Shown: positions 14,287 to 23,662 of the stretch, piece after piece
How positions within the stretch are numbered: position 1 is the first letter of the stretch
Layout: each line of letters opens with the position of its first letter
Source of the DNA: Mediterranea massiliensis
GTDB taxonomy: Bacteria; Bacteroidota; Bacteroidia; Bacteroidales; Bacteroidaceae
DNA length: 52,312 nucleotides
NCBI RefSeq assembly: GCF_900128475.1
Contig: NZ_LT635833.1
Span: 51,436-103,747, forward strand
Direction: 5' to 3'
The notes under the pieces: generated by a model
Told to the model about the DNA's origin: nothing
The model's database searches: none
The model's input: the letters and a program-made list of their open reading frames with translations, nothing else
Translations under genes and position numbers: made by a program

Positions 14287-15633
14287 ATGGAAATAGACGA
14301 AGAATACATAGAGAAGGTCAAAGGCCTCATCGAGCAGAAGGACACGGAGAACGTGAAAGCCCTGCTGGCCGACCTGCACCCGGCTGACATCGCCGAGCTG
14401 TGCAACGACCTCGACCCCGAGGACGCCCGCTTCGTCTACCGCCTCCTGGACAACGAGACGGCAGCCGACGTACTGGTGGAGATGGACGAGGACGTGCGCA
14501 AGGAACTCCTCGAACAACTCCCCTCGGAAACCATCGCCAAGAAGTTCGTGGACTACATGGACACCGACGATGCCGTAGACCTGATGCGCGACCTCGACGA
14601 AGACAAGCAGGAGGAAGTCCTCTCGCACATCGAAGACATCGAACAGGCCGGCGACATCGTGGACCTGCTGAAGTATGACGAAGACACCGCCGGCGGACTC
14701 ATGGGCACGGAAATGGTGACCGTGAACGAAAACTGGAGTATGCCCGAGTGCCTCAAGGAAATGCGCATGCAGGCCGAGCAGCTGGACGAAATCTACTACG
14801 TCTACGTCATCGACGACGACGAACGCCTGCAAGGCGTCTTCCCGCTGAAGAAGATGATCACCTCGCCCTCGGTGTCGAAGGTGAAGCACGTGATGAAGAA
14901 AGACCCCATCTCGGTACACGTGGACACACCCATCGACGAGGTGGTGCAGATCATCGAGAAATACGACCTCGTGGCCGTGCCGGTCATCGACAGCATCGGG
15001 CGGCTCGTGGGACAGATTACCGTCGACGACGTCATGGACGAGGTGCGCGAGCAGTCCGAACGCGACTACCAGCTGGCCTCGGGTCTGTCGCAGGACGTCG
15101 AGACAGACGACAACCTGGTGCGCCAGACCAGCGCCCGCCTGCCCTGGCTGCTCATCGGCATGCTGGGCGGCATCGGCAACTCCATGATACTGGGCAACTT
15201 CGACGCCACCTTCGCCGCCCACCCCGAAATGGCGCTCTACATCCCCCTCATCGGCGGAACGGGCGGAAACGTCGGCACCCAGTCGTCGGCCATCATCGTG
15301 CAGGGCCTGGCCAACAGCTCGCTCGACGCCAAGGACACCCTCAAGCAGGTGGGCAAGGAAGCCGTCGTGGCCAGCATCAACGCCACCATCATCTCGCTGC
15401 TGGTCTACATCTACAACTTCATCCGCTTCGGCAGCGCCGCCACCGTCACCTACTCGGTGTCCATCAGCCTGTTTGCCGTCGTGATGTTCGCCTCCATCTT
15501 CGGCACCCTGGTGCCCATGACGCTGGAGAAACTCAAGGTAGACCCCGCCATCGCCACCGGCCCCTTCATCTCCATCACCAACGACATCATCGGCATGATG
15601 CTCTACATGGGCATCACCGTCCTGCTGGCCTGA
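14287..15633 (+). CDS. mgtE: Magnesium transporter MgtE
   Basis: A 448-residue magnesium channel. An N-terminal acidic superhelical domain (about residues 5-130, with LLADLHPADIAELCNDL) is followed by two CBS domains (about 135-250; VMKKDPISVHVDTPIDEVVQIIEKYDLVAVPVID). The C-terminal membrane domain has five helices and the pore region GGTGGNVGTQSSAIIVQGLA. The cytoplasmic domains sense magnesium and gate the pore. Length and order are those of the family, and all domains are intact. It probably shares a transcript with rsmA. Confidence 0.96.
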   Translation: MEIDEEYIEKVKGLIEQKDTENVKALLADLHPADIAELCNDLDPEDARFVYRLLDNETAADVLVEMDEDVRKELLEQLPSETIAKKFVDYMDTDDAVDLMRDLDEDKQEEVLSHIEDIEQAGDIVDLLKYDEDTAGGLMGTEMVTVNENWSMPECLKEMRMQAEQLDEIYYVYVIDDDERLQGVFPLKKMITSPSVSKVKHVMKKDPISVHVDTPIDEVVQIIEKYDLVAVPVIDSIGRLVGQITVDDVMDEVREQSERDYQLASGLSQDVETDDNLVRQTSARLPWLLIGMLGGIGNSMILGNFDATFAAHPEMALYIPLIGGTGGNVGTQSSAIIVQGLANSSLDAKDTLKQVGKEAVVASINATIISLLVYIYNFIRFGSAATVTYSVSISLFAVVMFASIFGTLVPMTLEKLKVDPAIATGPFISITNDIIGMMLYMGITVLLA

Positions 15634-15757
15634 AGCGCCGAAAAGCAACTTTTTCGGTAAAAAAAACGAGAAAAACTTATGAAGTAATCGTTTTATTTCA
15701 TTAATTTGCAACCTGACGTAACCCAAACGGGGCAACCCGTTTCTAAAAATACATACA

Positions 15758-17614
15758 ATGACGGACACCCATGACACTAATCTCCCCGAAATGCAGGCGG
15801 AATTAGAAGAAGAAAAACAAGCGGCAGAGGTTTCTGAAACGGCAACGGCAGAAACTCCGGCTGAAGAAACATCAACGGAAAGCACAACGGAAACCACCGT
15901 ACAACGGCTGACAAAGGCAGAAGTCATCGAACGCCTGAAGGCGATCGCCGACGACGTGGAAAACGTCCCCAAGACGGAAATAGACAGCCTGAAGCAGACC
16001 TTCTACAAGCTGCACAACGCCGAGCAGGAAGCGGCACGCAAGAAGTTTGTCGACGACGGAGGCGCACCCGAAGACTACGTGCCCACGCCCGACCCGCAGG
16101 AAGAGGAAATGAAAAACATCATGTCCGTCATCAGAAGCAAGCGCAGCGAGCTGGCCGCCGAAGTGGAGAAGCAGAAGGAAATGAACCTGCAGGTGAAGCT
16201 ATCCATCATCGAAGAGCTGAAAGACCTGCTCGAGTCGCCCGAAGACGCCAACAAGAACTACACCGAGTTCAAGCGCCTCCAGCAGCAGTGGAACGAAGTG
16301 AAGCTCGTGCCCCAGGCCAGCGTCAACGAGCTGTGGAAGAACTACCAGCTCTACGTGGAGAAGTTCTACGACCTGCTGAAGCTCAACAACGAGTTCCGCG
16401 AATACGACTTCAAGAAAAACCTCGAGATAAAGACCCACCTGTGCGAAGCCGCCGAGAAGCTGGCCGAAGAACCCGACGTGGTGTCGGCCTTCCACCAGCT
16501 GCAGAAGCTCCACCAGGAATACCGCGAGACAGGCCCCGTGGCCAAGGAACTGCGCGAAGAGATCTGGGCACGCTTCAAGGCCGCCTCGACCGCCGTCAAC
16601 CGCCGCCACCAGCAGCACTTCGACGCCCTCAAGGAAGCCGAACAGCAGAACCTCGACCAGAAGACGGTGATCTGCGAAATCATCGAAGGCATCGACTACA
16701 ACGAGCTGACCAACTTCGCCGCCTGGGACAACAAGACACAGGAAATCATCGCCCTGCAGAACAAGTGGAAAACCATCGGCTACGCCCCGCAGAAGATGAA
16801 TGTCAAGATCTTCGAACGCTTCCGCGCCGCCTGCGACACCTTCTTCAACAAGAAGGCCGAGTTCTTCAAGGCCGTCAAGGAGAGCATGAGCGAAAACCTC
16901 GAAAAGAAACGCGCCCTCTGCGAGAAGGCCGAAGCCCTCAAGGACAGCACCGACTGGAAAGCCACCGCCGACGTGCTGGTGAAGCTGCAGAAGGAATGGA
17001 AGACCATCGGCCCCGTGGCCAAGAAGCACTCCGACGCCATCTGGAAACGCTTCATCGCCGCCTGCGACTACTTCTTCGAACAGAAGAACAAGGCCGGCGC
17101 CTCACAACGCACCGAAGAGCAGGCCAACCTTGAAAAGAAGCGCGACATCATCGCCCGCCTCGAAGCCATCGGCGAAGATACCGACGCCGACACCGCCATC
17201 GACCAGGTGCGCAACCTGATGAAGGAATGGAACGCCGTGGGCTTCGTGCCGTTCAAGGAAAAGGACAAGGTCTACAAGCAATACCACGCGCTGGTAGACA
17301 AGCTCTTCGAACGCTACAACCTCAGCCAGTCCAGCAAGAAGCTGAGCAACTTCAAGAGCACCCTGAGCAACATTCAGGAAGGAGGCGCGCAGACGCTGTA
17401 CCGCGAACGCGAGAAGCTGGCACGTGCCTACGAGAACATGAAGAGCGAACTGCAAACCTACGAGAACAACCTGGGCTTCCTGAACGCCTCCTCGAAGAAG
17501 GGCAACAGCCTCCTGACCGAGCTCAACCGCAAGGTAGAGAAGCTCAAGGCCGACATCGACCTGGTGAAGGAGAAAATCAAGGCGGTAGACGAAAGCATCC
17601 GCAAGGAAGCCTGA
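15758..17614 (+). CDS. DUF349 repeat protein
   Basis: A 618-residue, highly charged, largely helical protein. After a low-complexity Thr/Glu-rich N-terminus (residues 1-50), it carries several DUF349 repeats of about 70 residues, recognisable by W-N-x-V or W-K-x-I-G cores: LQQQWNEVKLVP, LQNKWKTIGYAP, LQKEWKTIGPVAKKHSDAIWKRF and LMKEWNAVGFVPFKEKDKVYKQY. The C-terminus is a coiled coil (about 550-618). Function is not established; large DUF349 proteins are conserved across Bacteroidota. It appears to be monocistronic, with a 124-bp upstream gap containing a weak -7 match (TTAATTTG). Confidence 0.88.
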   Translation: MTDTHDTNLPEMQAELEEEKQAAEVSETATAETPAEETSTESTTETTVQRLTKAEVIERLKAIADDVENVPKTEIDSLKQTFYKLHNAEQEAARKKFVDDGGAPEDYVPTPDPQEEEMKNIMSVIRSKRSELAAEVEKQKEMNLQVKLSIIEELKDLLESPEDANKNYTEFKRLQQQWNEVKLVPQASVNELWKNYQLYVEKFYDLLKLNNEFREYDFKKNLEIKTHLCEAAEKLAEEPDVVSAFHQLQKLHQEYRETGPVAKELREEIWARFKAASTAVNRRHQQHFDALKEAEQQNLDQKTVICEIIEGIDYNELTNFAAWDNKTQEIIALQNKWKTIGYAPQKMNVKIFERFRAACDTFFNKKAEFFKAVKESMSENLEKKRALCEKAEALKDSTDWKATADVLVKLQKEWKTIGPVAKKHSDAIWKRFIAACDYFFEQKNKAGASQRTEEQANLEKKRDIIARLEAIGEDTDADTAIDQVRNLMKEWNAVGFVPFKEKDKVYKQYHALVDKLFERYNLSQSSKKLSNFKSTLSNIQEGGAQTLYREREKLARAYENMKSELQTYENNLGFLNASSKKGNSLLTELNRKVEKLKADIDLVKEKIKAVDESIRKEA

Positions 17615-17675
17615 GAGGCACACACGAGGGGAAAGGCCGCCTGCACATCAAGGCAAGCCATGCCCATAAGAAAAC

Positions 17676-17733
17676 AGCAGCCACATTCTGTCAATTCCAA
17701 ACCAACAGGGGAAGGATGACGGGGTGTGGCTGC
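17676..17733. other. 10-bp inverted repeat with long loop
   Basis: AGCAGCCACA (17676-17685) pairs with TGTGGCTGCT (17724-17733) across a 38-nt loop. It lies after the DUF349 gene and may be its transcript end, but no T-run follows. Confidence 0.45.
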
Positions 17734-17804
17734 TTCATATCCTGATGCCCGCCCCTCCCTTTGGACAGAGGGCGTTGATCCCAGAGGGCACTAAAAAAGG
17801 ACAA

Positions 17805-17835
17805 TAAAAAAAGACGCTCCATCAACTGAAGCGTC
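17805..17835 (-). terminator. Intrinsic terminator after tRNA-Gln
   Basis: On the minus strand GACGCT (17835-17830) and AGCGTC (17818-17813) pair around a short loop and are followed by a run of seven T, directly downstream of the tRNA. Confidence 0.8.
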
Positions 17836-17845
17836 CTCTTTTCTG

Positions 17846-17916
17846 TTGGGCTACCTGGATTCGAACCAGGAATGACAGGACCAGAATCTGTAGTGTTACC
17901 ATTACACCATAGCCCA
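17846..17916 (-). tRNA. tRNA-Gln (anticodon CTG)
   Basis: A complete cloverleaf can be drawn. Acceptor stem TGGGCTA/TAGCCCA, D arm GTGT-AATGGTA-ACAC, anticodon loop TTCTGGT with CTG at 34-36, T arm CCTGG-TTCGAAT-CCAGG, discriminator A. CCA is not encoded. The GATTCTG around the anticodon is as in other Gln tRNAs. A promoter lies just upstream and a terminator downstream, so it is a single-gene unit. Confidence 0.93.
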
Positions 17917-17946
17917 ATGCTTGGCTTTATTTCCGTTTTGCGGTTG

Positions 17947-17976
17947 CAAAGGTACGAAGTTTTTTGGAAACACAAA
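17947..17976 (-). promoter_or_regulatory. tRNA-Gln promoter
   Basis: TTTG (17976-17973), an 18-nt spacer and TACCTTTG (17954-17947) on the minus strand, about 30 nt before the mature tRNA. Confidence 0.78.
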
Positions 17977-18101
17977 CGATTCGGGTGATTTTTTTTGCAG
18001 AAAAATGATAAAACGGCTTTTTACAAGCGGTTATATCACTAAAAAAAAACTAAAATGAAAATACTTTTCGCGATTTGCGTGTTACATACAAGAAATCGGC
18101 G

Positions 18102-18109
18102 TATATTTG
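18102..18109 (+). promoter_or_regulatory. -7 box of the rsfS-ftsH-cdsA operon
   Basis: TATATTTG matches the -7 consensus, 29 nt before the rsfS ATG. The nearest TTTG upstream is at a longer than usual distance (about 24 nt), so only the -7 is firm. Confidence 0.5.
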
Positions 18110-18138
18110 TCGACTGTTTTTAATATAATAATGTATAA

Positions 18139-18498
18139 ATGGACCAAACAAAGAAACTGATAGAACAAATTACCGAAGGTATCCAAGATAAAAAAGGAAA
18201 GAAAATCGTAGTGGCCGACCTCACCCGCATAGACGACACCATCTGCAACTACTTCATCATCTGCCAGGGAAACTCGCCCAGCCAGGTGACTGCCATCGTA
18301 GAGTCTGTCAAGGAATTTGCACGCAAGGGCGCCAACGTCAAGCCCTTCGCCATCGACGGCCTGCGCAACGCCCAGTGGGTGGCCATGGACTATGCCGACG
18401 TGCTGGTGCACGTCTTCCTGCCCGAAACGCGCAGCTACTACAACCTCGAAAACCTCTGGGCCGACGCCCAACTAACCCAAATACCCGATATCGATTAA
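18139..18498 (+). CDS. rsfS: Ribosome silencing factor RsfS
   Basis: A 119-residue RsfS/Iojap protein. It binds ribosomal protein uL14 on the large subunit and blocks subunit joining when nutrients are short. Conserved features include DLTRIDDTICNYFIICQGNSPSQVTAI and the C-terminal WVAMDYADVLVHVFLPETRSYYNLENLW. Length is typical. It is first in a three-gene set with ftsH 9 bp downstream, an order common in Bacteroidota. Confidence 0.95.
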   Translation: MDQTKKLIEQITEGIQDKKGKKIVVADLTRIDDTICNYFIICQGNSPSQVTAIVESVKEFARKGANVKPFAIDGLRNAQWVAMDYADVLVHVFLPETRSYYNLENLWADAQLTQIPDID

Positions 18499-18507
18499 TA
18501 CAGATTT

Positions 18508-20613
18508 ATGGACAACAACATCAATAAGAAAAACGCTGGAAACAACAAGGTCAACATGCCCAAGTTCAACCTGAACTGGCTCTACATGATCATCCTCATG
18601 ATGCTCGTGGGCCTGTGGCTGACCAACGAAAACAGTGCTTCCACCAAGGACGTCTCCTACGACGAATTCCAACGCTACGTGCAGCAGGGATACATCAGCC
18701 GCGTGGTGGGCTACGACGACAACTCCGTGGAAGCCTACATCAAGGCCCAGCACGTGGGAAATGTGTTCGGCAACGACTCGAGCCGCGTGGGCCGCAACCC
18801 GATGATCACCACCGAAGCCCCCTCGCGCGAAAGCCTGGGCGACTTCCTCCAGAAAGAAAAGGATGAAGCCCACTTCGACGGCTCCATCACCTACGAAAAG
18901 AGAACCAACTACATGAGCCTCATCCTGTGGAACGTGGTGCCCATCCTCTTCATTGTCGGCTTCTGGATGTTCCTGATGCGACGCATGAACGGCGGAGGAG
19001 GTGTAGGCGGCGGAGGAGGCATCTTCAACGTCGGCAAGTCGAAGGCTCAGCTCTTCGAGAAAGGCACGGGCACCAAGGTGACGTTCAAGGACGTGGCCGG
19101 ACTGGCCGAAGCCAAGCAGGAAGTGGAAGAAATCGTGGAGTTCCTCAAGGAACCGCAGAAATATACCGACCTGGGCGGCAAGATACCCAAAGGCGCCCTG
19201 CTGGTAGGCCCTCCGGGCACAGGAAAGACCCTGCTGGCCAAGGCCGTGGCAGGCGAAGCCAACGTGCCCTTCTTCTCGCTGGCAGGTTCGGACTTCGTGG
19301 AGATGTTCGTCGGCGTAGGCGCCTCGCGTGTACGCGACCTCTTCCGCCAGGCCAAGGAGAAGGCTCCCTGCATCGTCTTCATCGACGAGATTGACGCCGT
19401 GGGACGCGCCCGCTCCAAAGCGGCCGCCATGGGTGGCAACGACGAGCGCGAGAACACGCTCAACCAGCTGCTCACCGAGATGGACGGCTTCGGCTCGAAC
19501 AGCGGCATCATCATCCTGGCCGCCACCAACCGCGTGGACGTGCTCGACAAGGCCCTGCTGCGTGCAGGCCGCTTCGACCGCCAGATCCATGTGGACCTGC
19601 CCGACCTGAACGAACGCAAGGAAGTGTTTGGCGTACACCTGCGCCCCATCAAGATAGACGATACGGTAGACGTTGACCTGCTGGCCCGTCAGACGCCTGG
19701 CTTCTCGGGCGCGGACATCGCCAACGTGTGCAACGAAGCCGCCCTGATAGCTGCCCGCCACGGCAAGAAATTCGTGGGCAAGCAGGACTTCCTCGATGCC
19801 GTAGACCGCATCGTGGGCGGATTGGAGAAGAAGACCAAGATCACCACCGAAGAGGAACGCCGCTCCATCGCCATCCACGAGGCAGGACACGCCAGCATCT
19901 CCTGGCTGCTGCAATATGCCAACCCGCTCATCAAGGTGACCATCGTGCCGCGCGGACGGGCCTTGGGTGCCGCCTGGTACCTGCCCGAAGAACGGCAGAT
20001 CACAACCAAGGAGCAGATGCTCGACGAAATGTGCGCCACCTTGGGCGGACGTGCTGCCGAAGACCTCTTCCTGGGCCGTATCTCGACAGGCGCCATGAAC
20101 GACCTGGAGCGCGTCACCAAGCAGGCCTATGGCATGATAGCCTACCTGGGCATGAGCGAGAAGCTGCCCAACCTGTGCTACTACAACAACGAAGAATACT
20201 CCTTCAACCGCCCCTATAGCGAAAAGACCGCCGAGCTCATCGACGAGGAAGTGAAGCGCATGGTGAACGAGCAATACGAACGCGCCAAGCAGATTTTGTC
20301 TGAACACAAGGAAGGACACAACCAGCTGGCCCAACAGCTCATCGAGAAGGAAGTCATCTTTGCCGAGGACGTGGAACACATCTTCGGCAAGCGCCCCTGG
20401 GCTTCACGTTCGGAAGAAATCATCACCGCCAACCAGACCTCCAAGGAGCTGAAGGAAGCTGCCGAGGAAGAAAGCAAGAAGGCCGAAGAGGCCGTCAAGG
20501 AGGTGAAGGAACAGCAGAAGGCCAACCAGTCGTCCGACGCTCCGAAGGAAGCCGACGGCCAGAAGGAGGACAAGAAAGAAAACAACGAAAATCAGGAACC
20601 CACTCAAGCATAA
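18508..20613 (+). CDS. ftsH: ATP-dependent zinc metalloprotease FtsH
   Basis: A 701-residue membrane-anchored AAA+ protease that extracts and degrades membrane and cytosolic proteins as a hexamer. Two membrane helices (about 24-42 and 137-157) flank a periplasmic domain. The AAA domain has Walker A GPPGTGKT (about 234-241), Walker B IVFIDEID (about 288-295) and the second region of homology RAGRFDR. The zinc site HEAGH is at 457-461. A Gly-rich linker ([10 protein letters not shown]) follows helix 2, and the C-terminal tail (about 645-701) is low-complexity Glu/Lys-rich and probably disordered. It lies between rsfS and cdsA with short gaps. Confidence 0.97.
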   Translation: MDNNINKKNAGNNKVNMPKFNLNWLYMIILMMLVGLWLTNENSASTKDVSYDEFQRYVQQGYISRVVGYDDNSVEAYIKAQHVGNVFGNDSSRVGRNPMITTEAPSRESLGDFLQKEKDEAHFDGSITYEKRTNYMSLILWNVVPILFIVGFWMFLMRRMNGGGGVGGGGGIFNVGKSKAQLFEKGTGTKVTFKDVAGLAEAKQEVEEIVEFLKEPQKYTDLGGKIPKGALLVGPPGTGKTLLAKAVAGEANVPFFSLAGSDFVEMFVGVGASRVRDLFRQAKEKAPCIVFIDEIDAVGRARSKAAAMGGNDERENTLNQLLTEMDGFGSNSGIIILAATNRVDVLDKALLRAGRFDRQIHVDLPDLNERKEVFGVHLRPIKIDDTVDVDLLARQTPGFSGADIANVCNEAALIAARHGKKFVGKQDFLDAVDRIVGGLEKKTKITTEEERRSIAIHEAGHASISWLLQYANPLIKVTIVPRGRALGAAWYLPEERQITTKEQMLDEMCATLGGRAAEDLFLGRISTGAMNDLERVTKQAYGMIAYLGMSEKLPNLCYYNNEEYSFNRPYSEKTAELIDEEVKRMVNEQYERAKQILSEHKEGHNQLAQQLIEKEVIFAEDVEHIFGKRPWASRSEEIITANQTSKELKEAAEEESKKAEEAVKEVKEQQKANQSSDAPKEADGQKEDKKENNENQEPTQA

Positions 20614-20628
20614 AGGAGAAGGAGAACC

Positions 20629-21468
20629 ATGAAAAGCAATTTCTTGAAACGTGCCCTGACAGGCATTCTGTTTGTCTGCATACTGGTGGGCTGCATGCTC
20701 TACAGCCCCCTGTCGTTCGGTCTGCTGTTCACCCTCATCGCCGCCCTGAGCGTGCACGAATTCGCGCACCTCGTCAATGCCGGCGGTGAAGTGAAAATCA
20801 ACGCTACCATCACCTCGCTGGGCGGTGCCTACCTCTGCCTGGCCCTGATGGGCTTCTGCACGCAGGCCGCCGACGCGCGCATCTTCCTGCCCTACCTGGC
20901 CCTGCTCCTCTATCTGATGATTACGGAGCTGTACCTCAAGCGCAGCAACCCGCTGGGCAACTGGGCCTTCTCCATGCTGAGCCAGCTCTACGTGGCCCTG
21001 CCCTTTGCCCTGCTCAACGTGCTGGCCTTCCACAACGACCCCGTCAGCAGCAGCGTGGCCTACAACCCCATCCTGCCGCTGTCCATCTTCGTCTTCATCT
21101 GGCTGAGCGACACGGGCGCCTATTGCGTCGGTTCGCTGATAGGAAAGCACCGCCTCTTCGAGCGCATCTCGCCCAAAAAGTCTTGGGAAGGCAGCATCGG
21201 AGGAGCCGTCTTCTCCATCGCCTCCTCGTTCGTCTTCGCCCACTACTACGATTTCCTGTCCGTAAGCCAATGGGCCGGACTGGCTGCGGTGGTAGTTGTC
21301 TTCGGCACCTGGGGCGACCTGACCGAATCGCTCATGAAGCGCCAGCTGGGCATCAAGGACTCGGGCAACATCCTGCCCGGCCATGGAGGCATGCTCGACC
21401 GCTTCGACAGCGCACTGATGGCCATTCCCGCAGCCGTCTTCTATCTGTACGTGCTGACACTCATCTGA
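20629..21468 (+). CDS. cdsA: Phosphatidate cytidylyltransferase
   Basis: A 279-residue polytopic enzyme making CDP-diacylglycerol from phosphatidate and CTP, the branch point of phospholipid synthesis. It has about eight helices and the family signature near the C-terminus: SDTGAYCVGSLIGKH, then ISPKKSWEGSIGG, GDLTESLMKRQLGIKDSG and the closing PGHGGMLDRFDS. A purine-rich ribosome-binding stretch (AAGGAGAAGGAG) lies close to the ATG. It is last in the rsfS-ftsH-cdsA set, followed by a strong hairpin. Confidence 0.95.
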   Translation: MKSNFLKRALTGILFVCILVGCMLYSPLSFGLLFTLIAALSVHEFAHLVNAGGEVKINATITSLGGAYLCLALMGFCTQAADARIFLPYLALLLYLMITELYLKRSNPLGNWAFSMLSQLYVALPFALLNVLAFHNDPVSSSVAYNPILPLSIFVFIWLSDTGAYCVGSLIGKHRLFERISPKKSWEGSIGGAVFSIASSFVFAHYYDFLSVSQWAGLAAVVVVFGTWGDLTESLMKRQLGIKDSGNILPGHGGMLDRFDSALMAIPAAVFYLYVLTLI

Positions 21469-21507
21469 CACATTAACGAGAATCGACAGACAGCCCTATC
21501 GATAAGT

Positions 21508-21550
21508 GAGGCCCCGAATGGCAGGACATTGCGTCCGCCTTCGGGGCCTC
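21508..21550. terminator. Bidirectional hairpin between convergent genes
   Basis: GAGGCCCCGAA (21508-21518) pairs perfectly with TTCGGGGCCTC (21540-21550), with a nested GGAC/GTCC stem in the loop. It lies between the ends of cdsA and the NigD-like gene. T-runs are weak on both sides. Confidence 0.75.
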
Positions 21551-21577
21551 CAATTTACATACCAATTTAAAAAGACA

Positions 21578-22333
21578 TTATTTCAACTGTACCTGCGAGA
21601 GGTCGATGTTCTGCTTCAGCTTGCTCGAAGCAAGGTCGCTGCTGTCCGACGAAGCAAAGTCGAACGCCACTTCCACCTCGCCGTTGACCGACGAATTGAG
21701 CTTCAGCTTGATGCCCTTCGTGGCGTCTGTGATGTTCAGGCTGCTCAGGTTGTAGGACACGATGCCCCACGCGCCATAGCCCGTCACGTCGTCATAGTCG
21801 TTGTAGCGCAGCTCCAGGTGGACGTAGCCGTCGTCACCATACAGCTCGGCATCGTCCTGTGGACGCACCAGGCTGATGCGATGTTTCTCTTTGGCGGGCA
21901 GGTTCTGCACGAAGATGATGTTCATGTAGCCGCCACTGATGGTAATGTCGCCCTGATAGATGGTGACAGGGTCGTTGCCGAAGTCTTCGTCCGTCTCGGG
22001 CGTCAGGGTTTCCACCTGCTTGGTCAGCACGTTCTGGATACCCAAAATCTTGACCGCATGGTCGTAGCCCTCAAAGTCATCCCACAGGGGGTTGAAGTAA
22101 GTGATGACCCGCTGGCCGTCGACAGGCTTATACCAACCCAGGTCGGTATTGACGGGCCAAAGCGTGCCCCACACATCACAATCCAGATAAAAAGCTCCTC
22201 CACCCACGCGGACTGTCGCCCACAGGGGAGGCGTGAAATCGCCTATTGAATAGCTGTTGTCATCGTCGCACGACTGAAGGACGGGCGACAAGGCCAGACA
22301 CATCAACAGGACCAACCAATGTACTCTTTTCAT
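21578..22333 (-). CDS. NigD-like lipoprotein
   Basis: Starting at ATG 22333 (preceded by GAGG; an upstream GTG at 22342 is less likely), the protein has 251 residues and a lipobox with Cys22 (SPVLQSC) followed by an acidic DDDN stretch. The body alternates short beta strands (WATVRVGGGAFYLDCD, LWPVNTD, GQRVITYFN, DGYVHLELRYND, GEVEVAFDF), matching the two-domain NigD-like family of Bacteroidota. The family takes its name from a gene next to a bacteriocin locus, but most members have no known role. No bacteriocin genes are nearby here. Monocistronic. Confidence 0.78.
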   Translation of the reverse strand: MKRVHWLVLLMCLALSPVLQSCDDDNSYSIGDFTPPLWATVRVGGGAFYLDCDVWGTLWPVNTDLGWYKPVDGQRVITYFNPLWDDFEGYDHAVKILGIQNVLTKQVETLTPETDEDFGNDPVTIYQGDITISGGYMNIIFVQNLPAKEKHRISLVRPQDDAELYGDDGYVHLELRYNDYDDVTGYGAWGIVSYNLSSLNITDATKGIKLKLNSSVNGEVEVAFDFASSDSSDLASSKLKQNIDLSQVQLK

Positions 22334-22374
22334 AATCCTCACAATTTAATCTTCTTGATTTTCTGTACAAAAAA

Positions 22375-22410
22375 CGGGCAGGCCGCACATCTACTGCATC
22401 GACCTGCCCG
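22375..22410 (-). terminator. Intrinsic terminator of lpxB
   Basis: On the minus strand CGGGCAGG (22410-22403) pairs with CCTGCCCG (22382-22375) and is followed by TTTTTTG, 35 bp after the lpxB stop. Confidence 0.85.
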
Positions 22411-22444
22411 CTTTTAACATATTATTCGAAAAGCTCAGATTGGT

Positions 22445-23593
22445 TCACACATCACGCTTCTTCAGTAGCCCGCAGATGAGCCGTGCGGCCTTGGCAGGCG
22501 CGCCAGGCTCGCCCAGTCGGGCAGCCACGTCCGCATATCCCTCCAACATTTCCCTGCGCCAGCGTTCGTCGGTCAGGATGCGTCCCAGCTCCGTCCTGAT
22601 CTGCGCGACCGTCATCGTGTCGGCCACCAGCTCGCGCACCACCTCGCGCCCCGCTATCAGATTGACGAGCGAGATGTACTTCACCTTCAGCACATGCTGC
22701 TTCAGGAAGGCTATGAGGCGACCGACGGGCGTGTGATAGCACACCACCTGCGGCACGCGGAAGAGGGCCGTCTCGAGGGTGGCCGTACCCGAAGTGACCA
22801 GCGCCGCATCGGCATGGCTCAGCAGTTCGTAAGTCTGGCCGAAGACAACCTTCACCTCCGCCCCGCCCATATAGGCCCGATAGTAGTCGGCATCAATGCC
22901 GGGCGCACCTGCCAGCACCAGCTGATAGCCGCCGAAGGAGGAAGCCGCCCGTATCATGTCGGGCAGGTTGTCCTTGATTTCCTGCTTGCGGCTGCCTGCC
23001 AGCAAGGCGATGACGGGCTTGGCTTGCAGGCCGTTGCGTTCGAAGAAGGCCTGTCGAGTCTCCTTGTAGGCAGCGCGGAAGGCCGCCACCTCGTCCAGTG
23101 TCGGATTGCCCACGTAGTGGATGGGGTAACGATGCTTCCCCTCGAAGAAGTCGACCTCGAACGGCAGGATGGAGAAGAGCTCGTCCACGTCGCGCTTGAT
23201 GTTCTTGATGCGATACTCCTTCCACGCCCATATCTTGGGGGCGATGTAGTAGTAGACGGGGATGCGCGTGCGGGCATGGATGTATTTCGCGATGCTGAGG
23301 TTGAAGCCGGGGTAGTCCACCAGAATCAAGGCGTCGGGCTGCCACTCCACAATGTCGCGCTTGCAGAAGGCCATGTTGGCAAAGATGGTGCGCAGGTGGA
23401 GCAGGACGGGAACGAAGCCCATGTAGGCCAGGTCGCGATAATGCTTCACAGGCGCGTAGCCGCCCACGGCAGCCATCAGGTCGCCCCCAAAGAAGCGGAA
23501 CTCCGCCTGCGGGTCTTCGCGACGCAAGGCCGCCATCAGGTGCGACGCATGGAGGTCGCCCGAGGCTTCGCCTACAATCAGGTAATATTTCAT
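22445..23593 (-). CDS. lpxB: Lipid-A-disaccharide synthase
   Basis: A 382-residue glycosyltransferase joining UDP-diacylglucosamine and lipid X to give the lipid A disaccharide, on the inner face of the inner membrane. The start is set at the ATG giving MKYYLIVGEASGDLHASHL, the family N-terminus; the frame is open 18 codons further, but that stretch is encoded by a heptamer repeat. Motifs include EASGDLH, YYIAPKIWAWKEYRIKNIK, LLAGSRKQEIKDNLP and VTSGTATLETALF. It is downstream of surE on the same strand with a 69-bp gap, a frequent pairing in Bacteroidota. Confidence 0.95.
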   Translation of the reverse strand: MKYYLIVGEASGDLHASHLMAALRREDPQAEFRFFGGDLMAAVGGYAPVKHYRDLAYMGFVPVLLHLRTIFANMAFCKRDIVEWQPDALILVDYPGFNLSIAKYIHARTRIPVYYYIAPKIWAWKEYRIKNIKRDVDELFSILPFEVDFFEGKHRYPIHYVGNPTLDEVAAFRAAYKETRQAFFERNGLQAKPVIALLAGSRKQEIKDNLPDMIRAASSFGGYQLVLAGAPGIDADYYRAYMGGAEVKVVFGQTYELLSHADAALVTSGTATLETALFRVPQVVCYHTPVGRLIAFLKQHVLKVKYISLVNLIAGREVVRELVADTMTVAQIRTELGRILTDERWRREMLEGYADVAARLGEPGAPAKAARLICGLLKKRDV

Positions 23594-23596
23594 AAA

Positions 23597-23631
23597 ATGA
23601 AGAATGAAGAACGAAGAATGAAGGATGAAGC
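23597..23631. repeat. ATGAAGA heptamer array
   Basis: Five units (ATGAAGA, ATGAAGA, ACGAAGA, ATGAAGG, ATGAAGC) lie between surE and lpxB, followed by an AAGCATTGCTT palindrome. On the minus strand the array sits where the lpxB ribosome-binding site should be. Confidence 0.75.
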
Positions 23632-23662
23632 ATTGCTTCCCCTCCATTCTTACGCTAAGATA

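Noticed and set aside
21508..21550. Small RNA gene
   Set aside because: The hairpin lies exactly between two convergent stops with no promoter of its own; a terminator is simpler.
23594..23647. 18-codon N-terminal extension of lpxB
   Set aside because: It is encoded by a heptamer repeat and precedes the conserved MKYYLIVGEASGD start.
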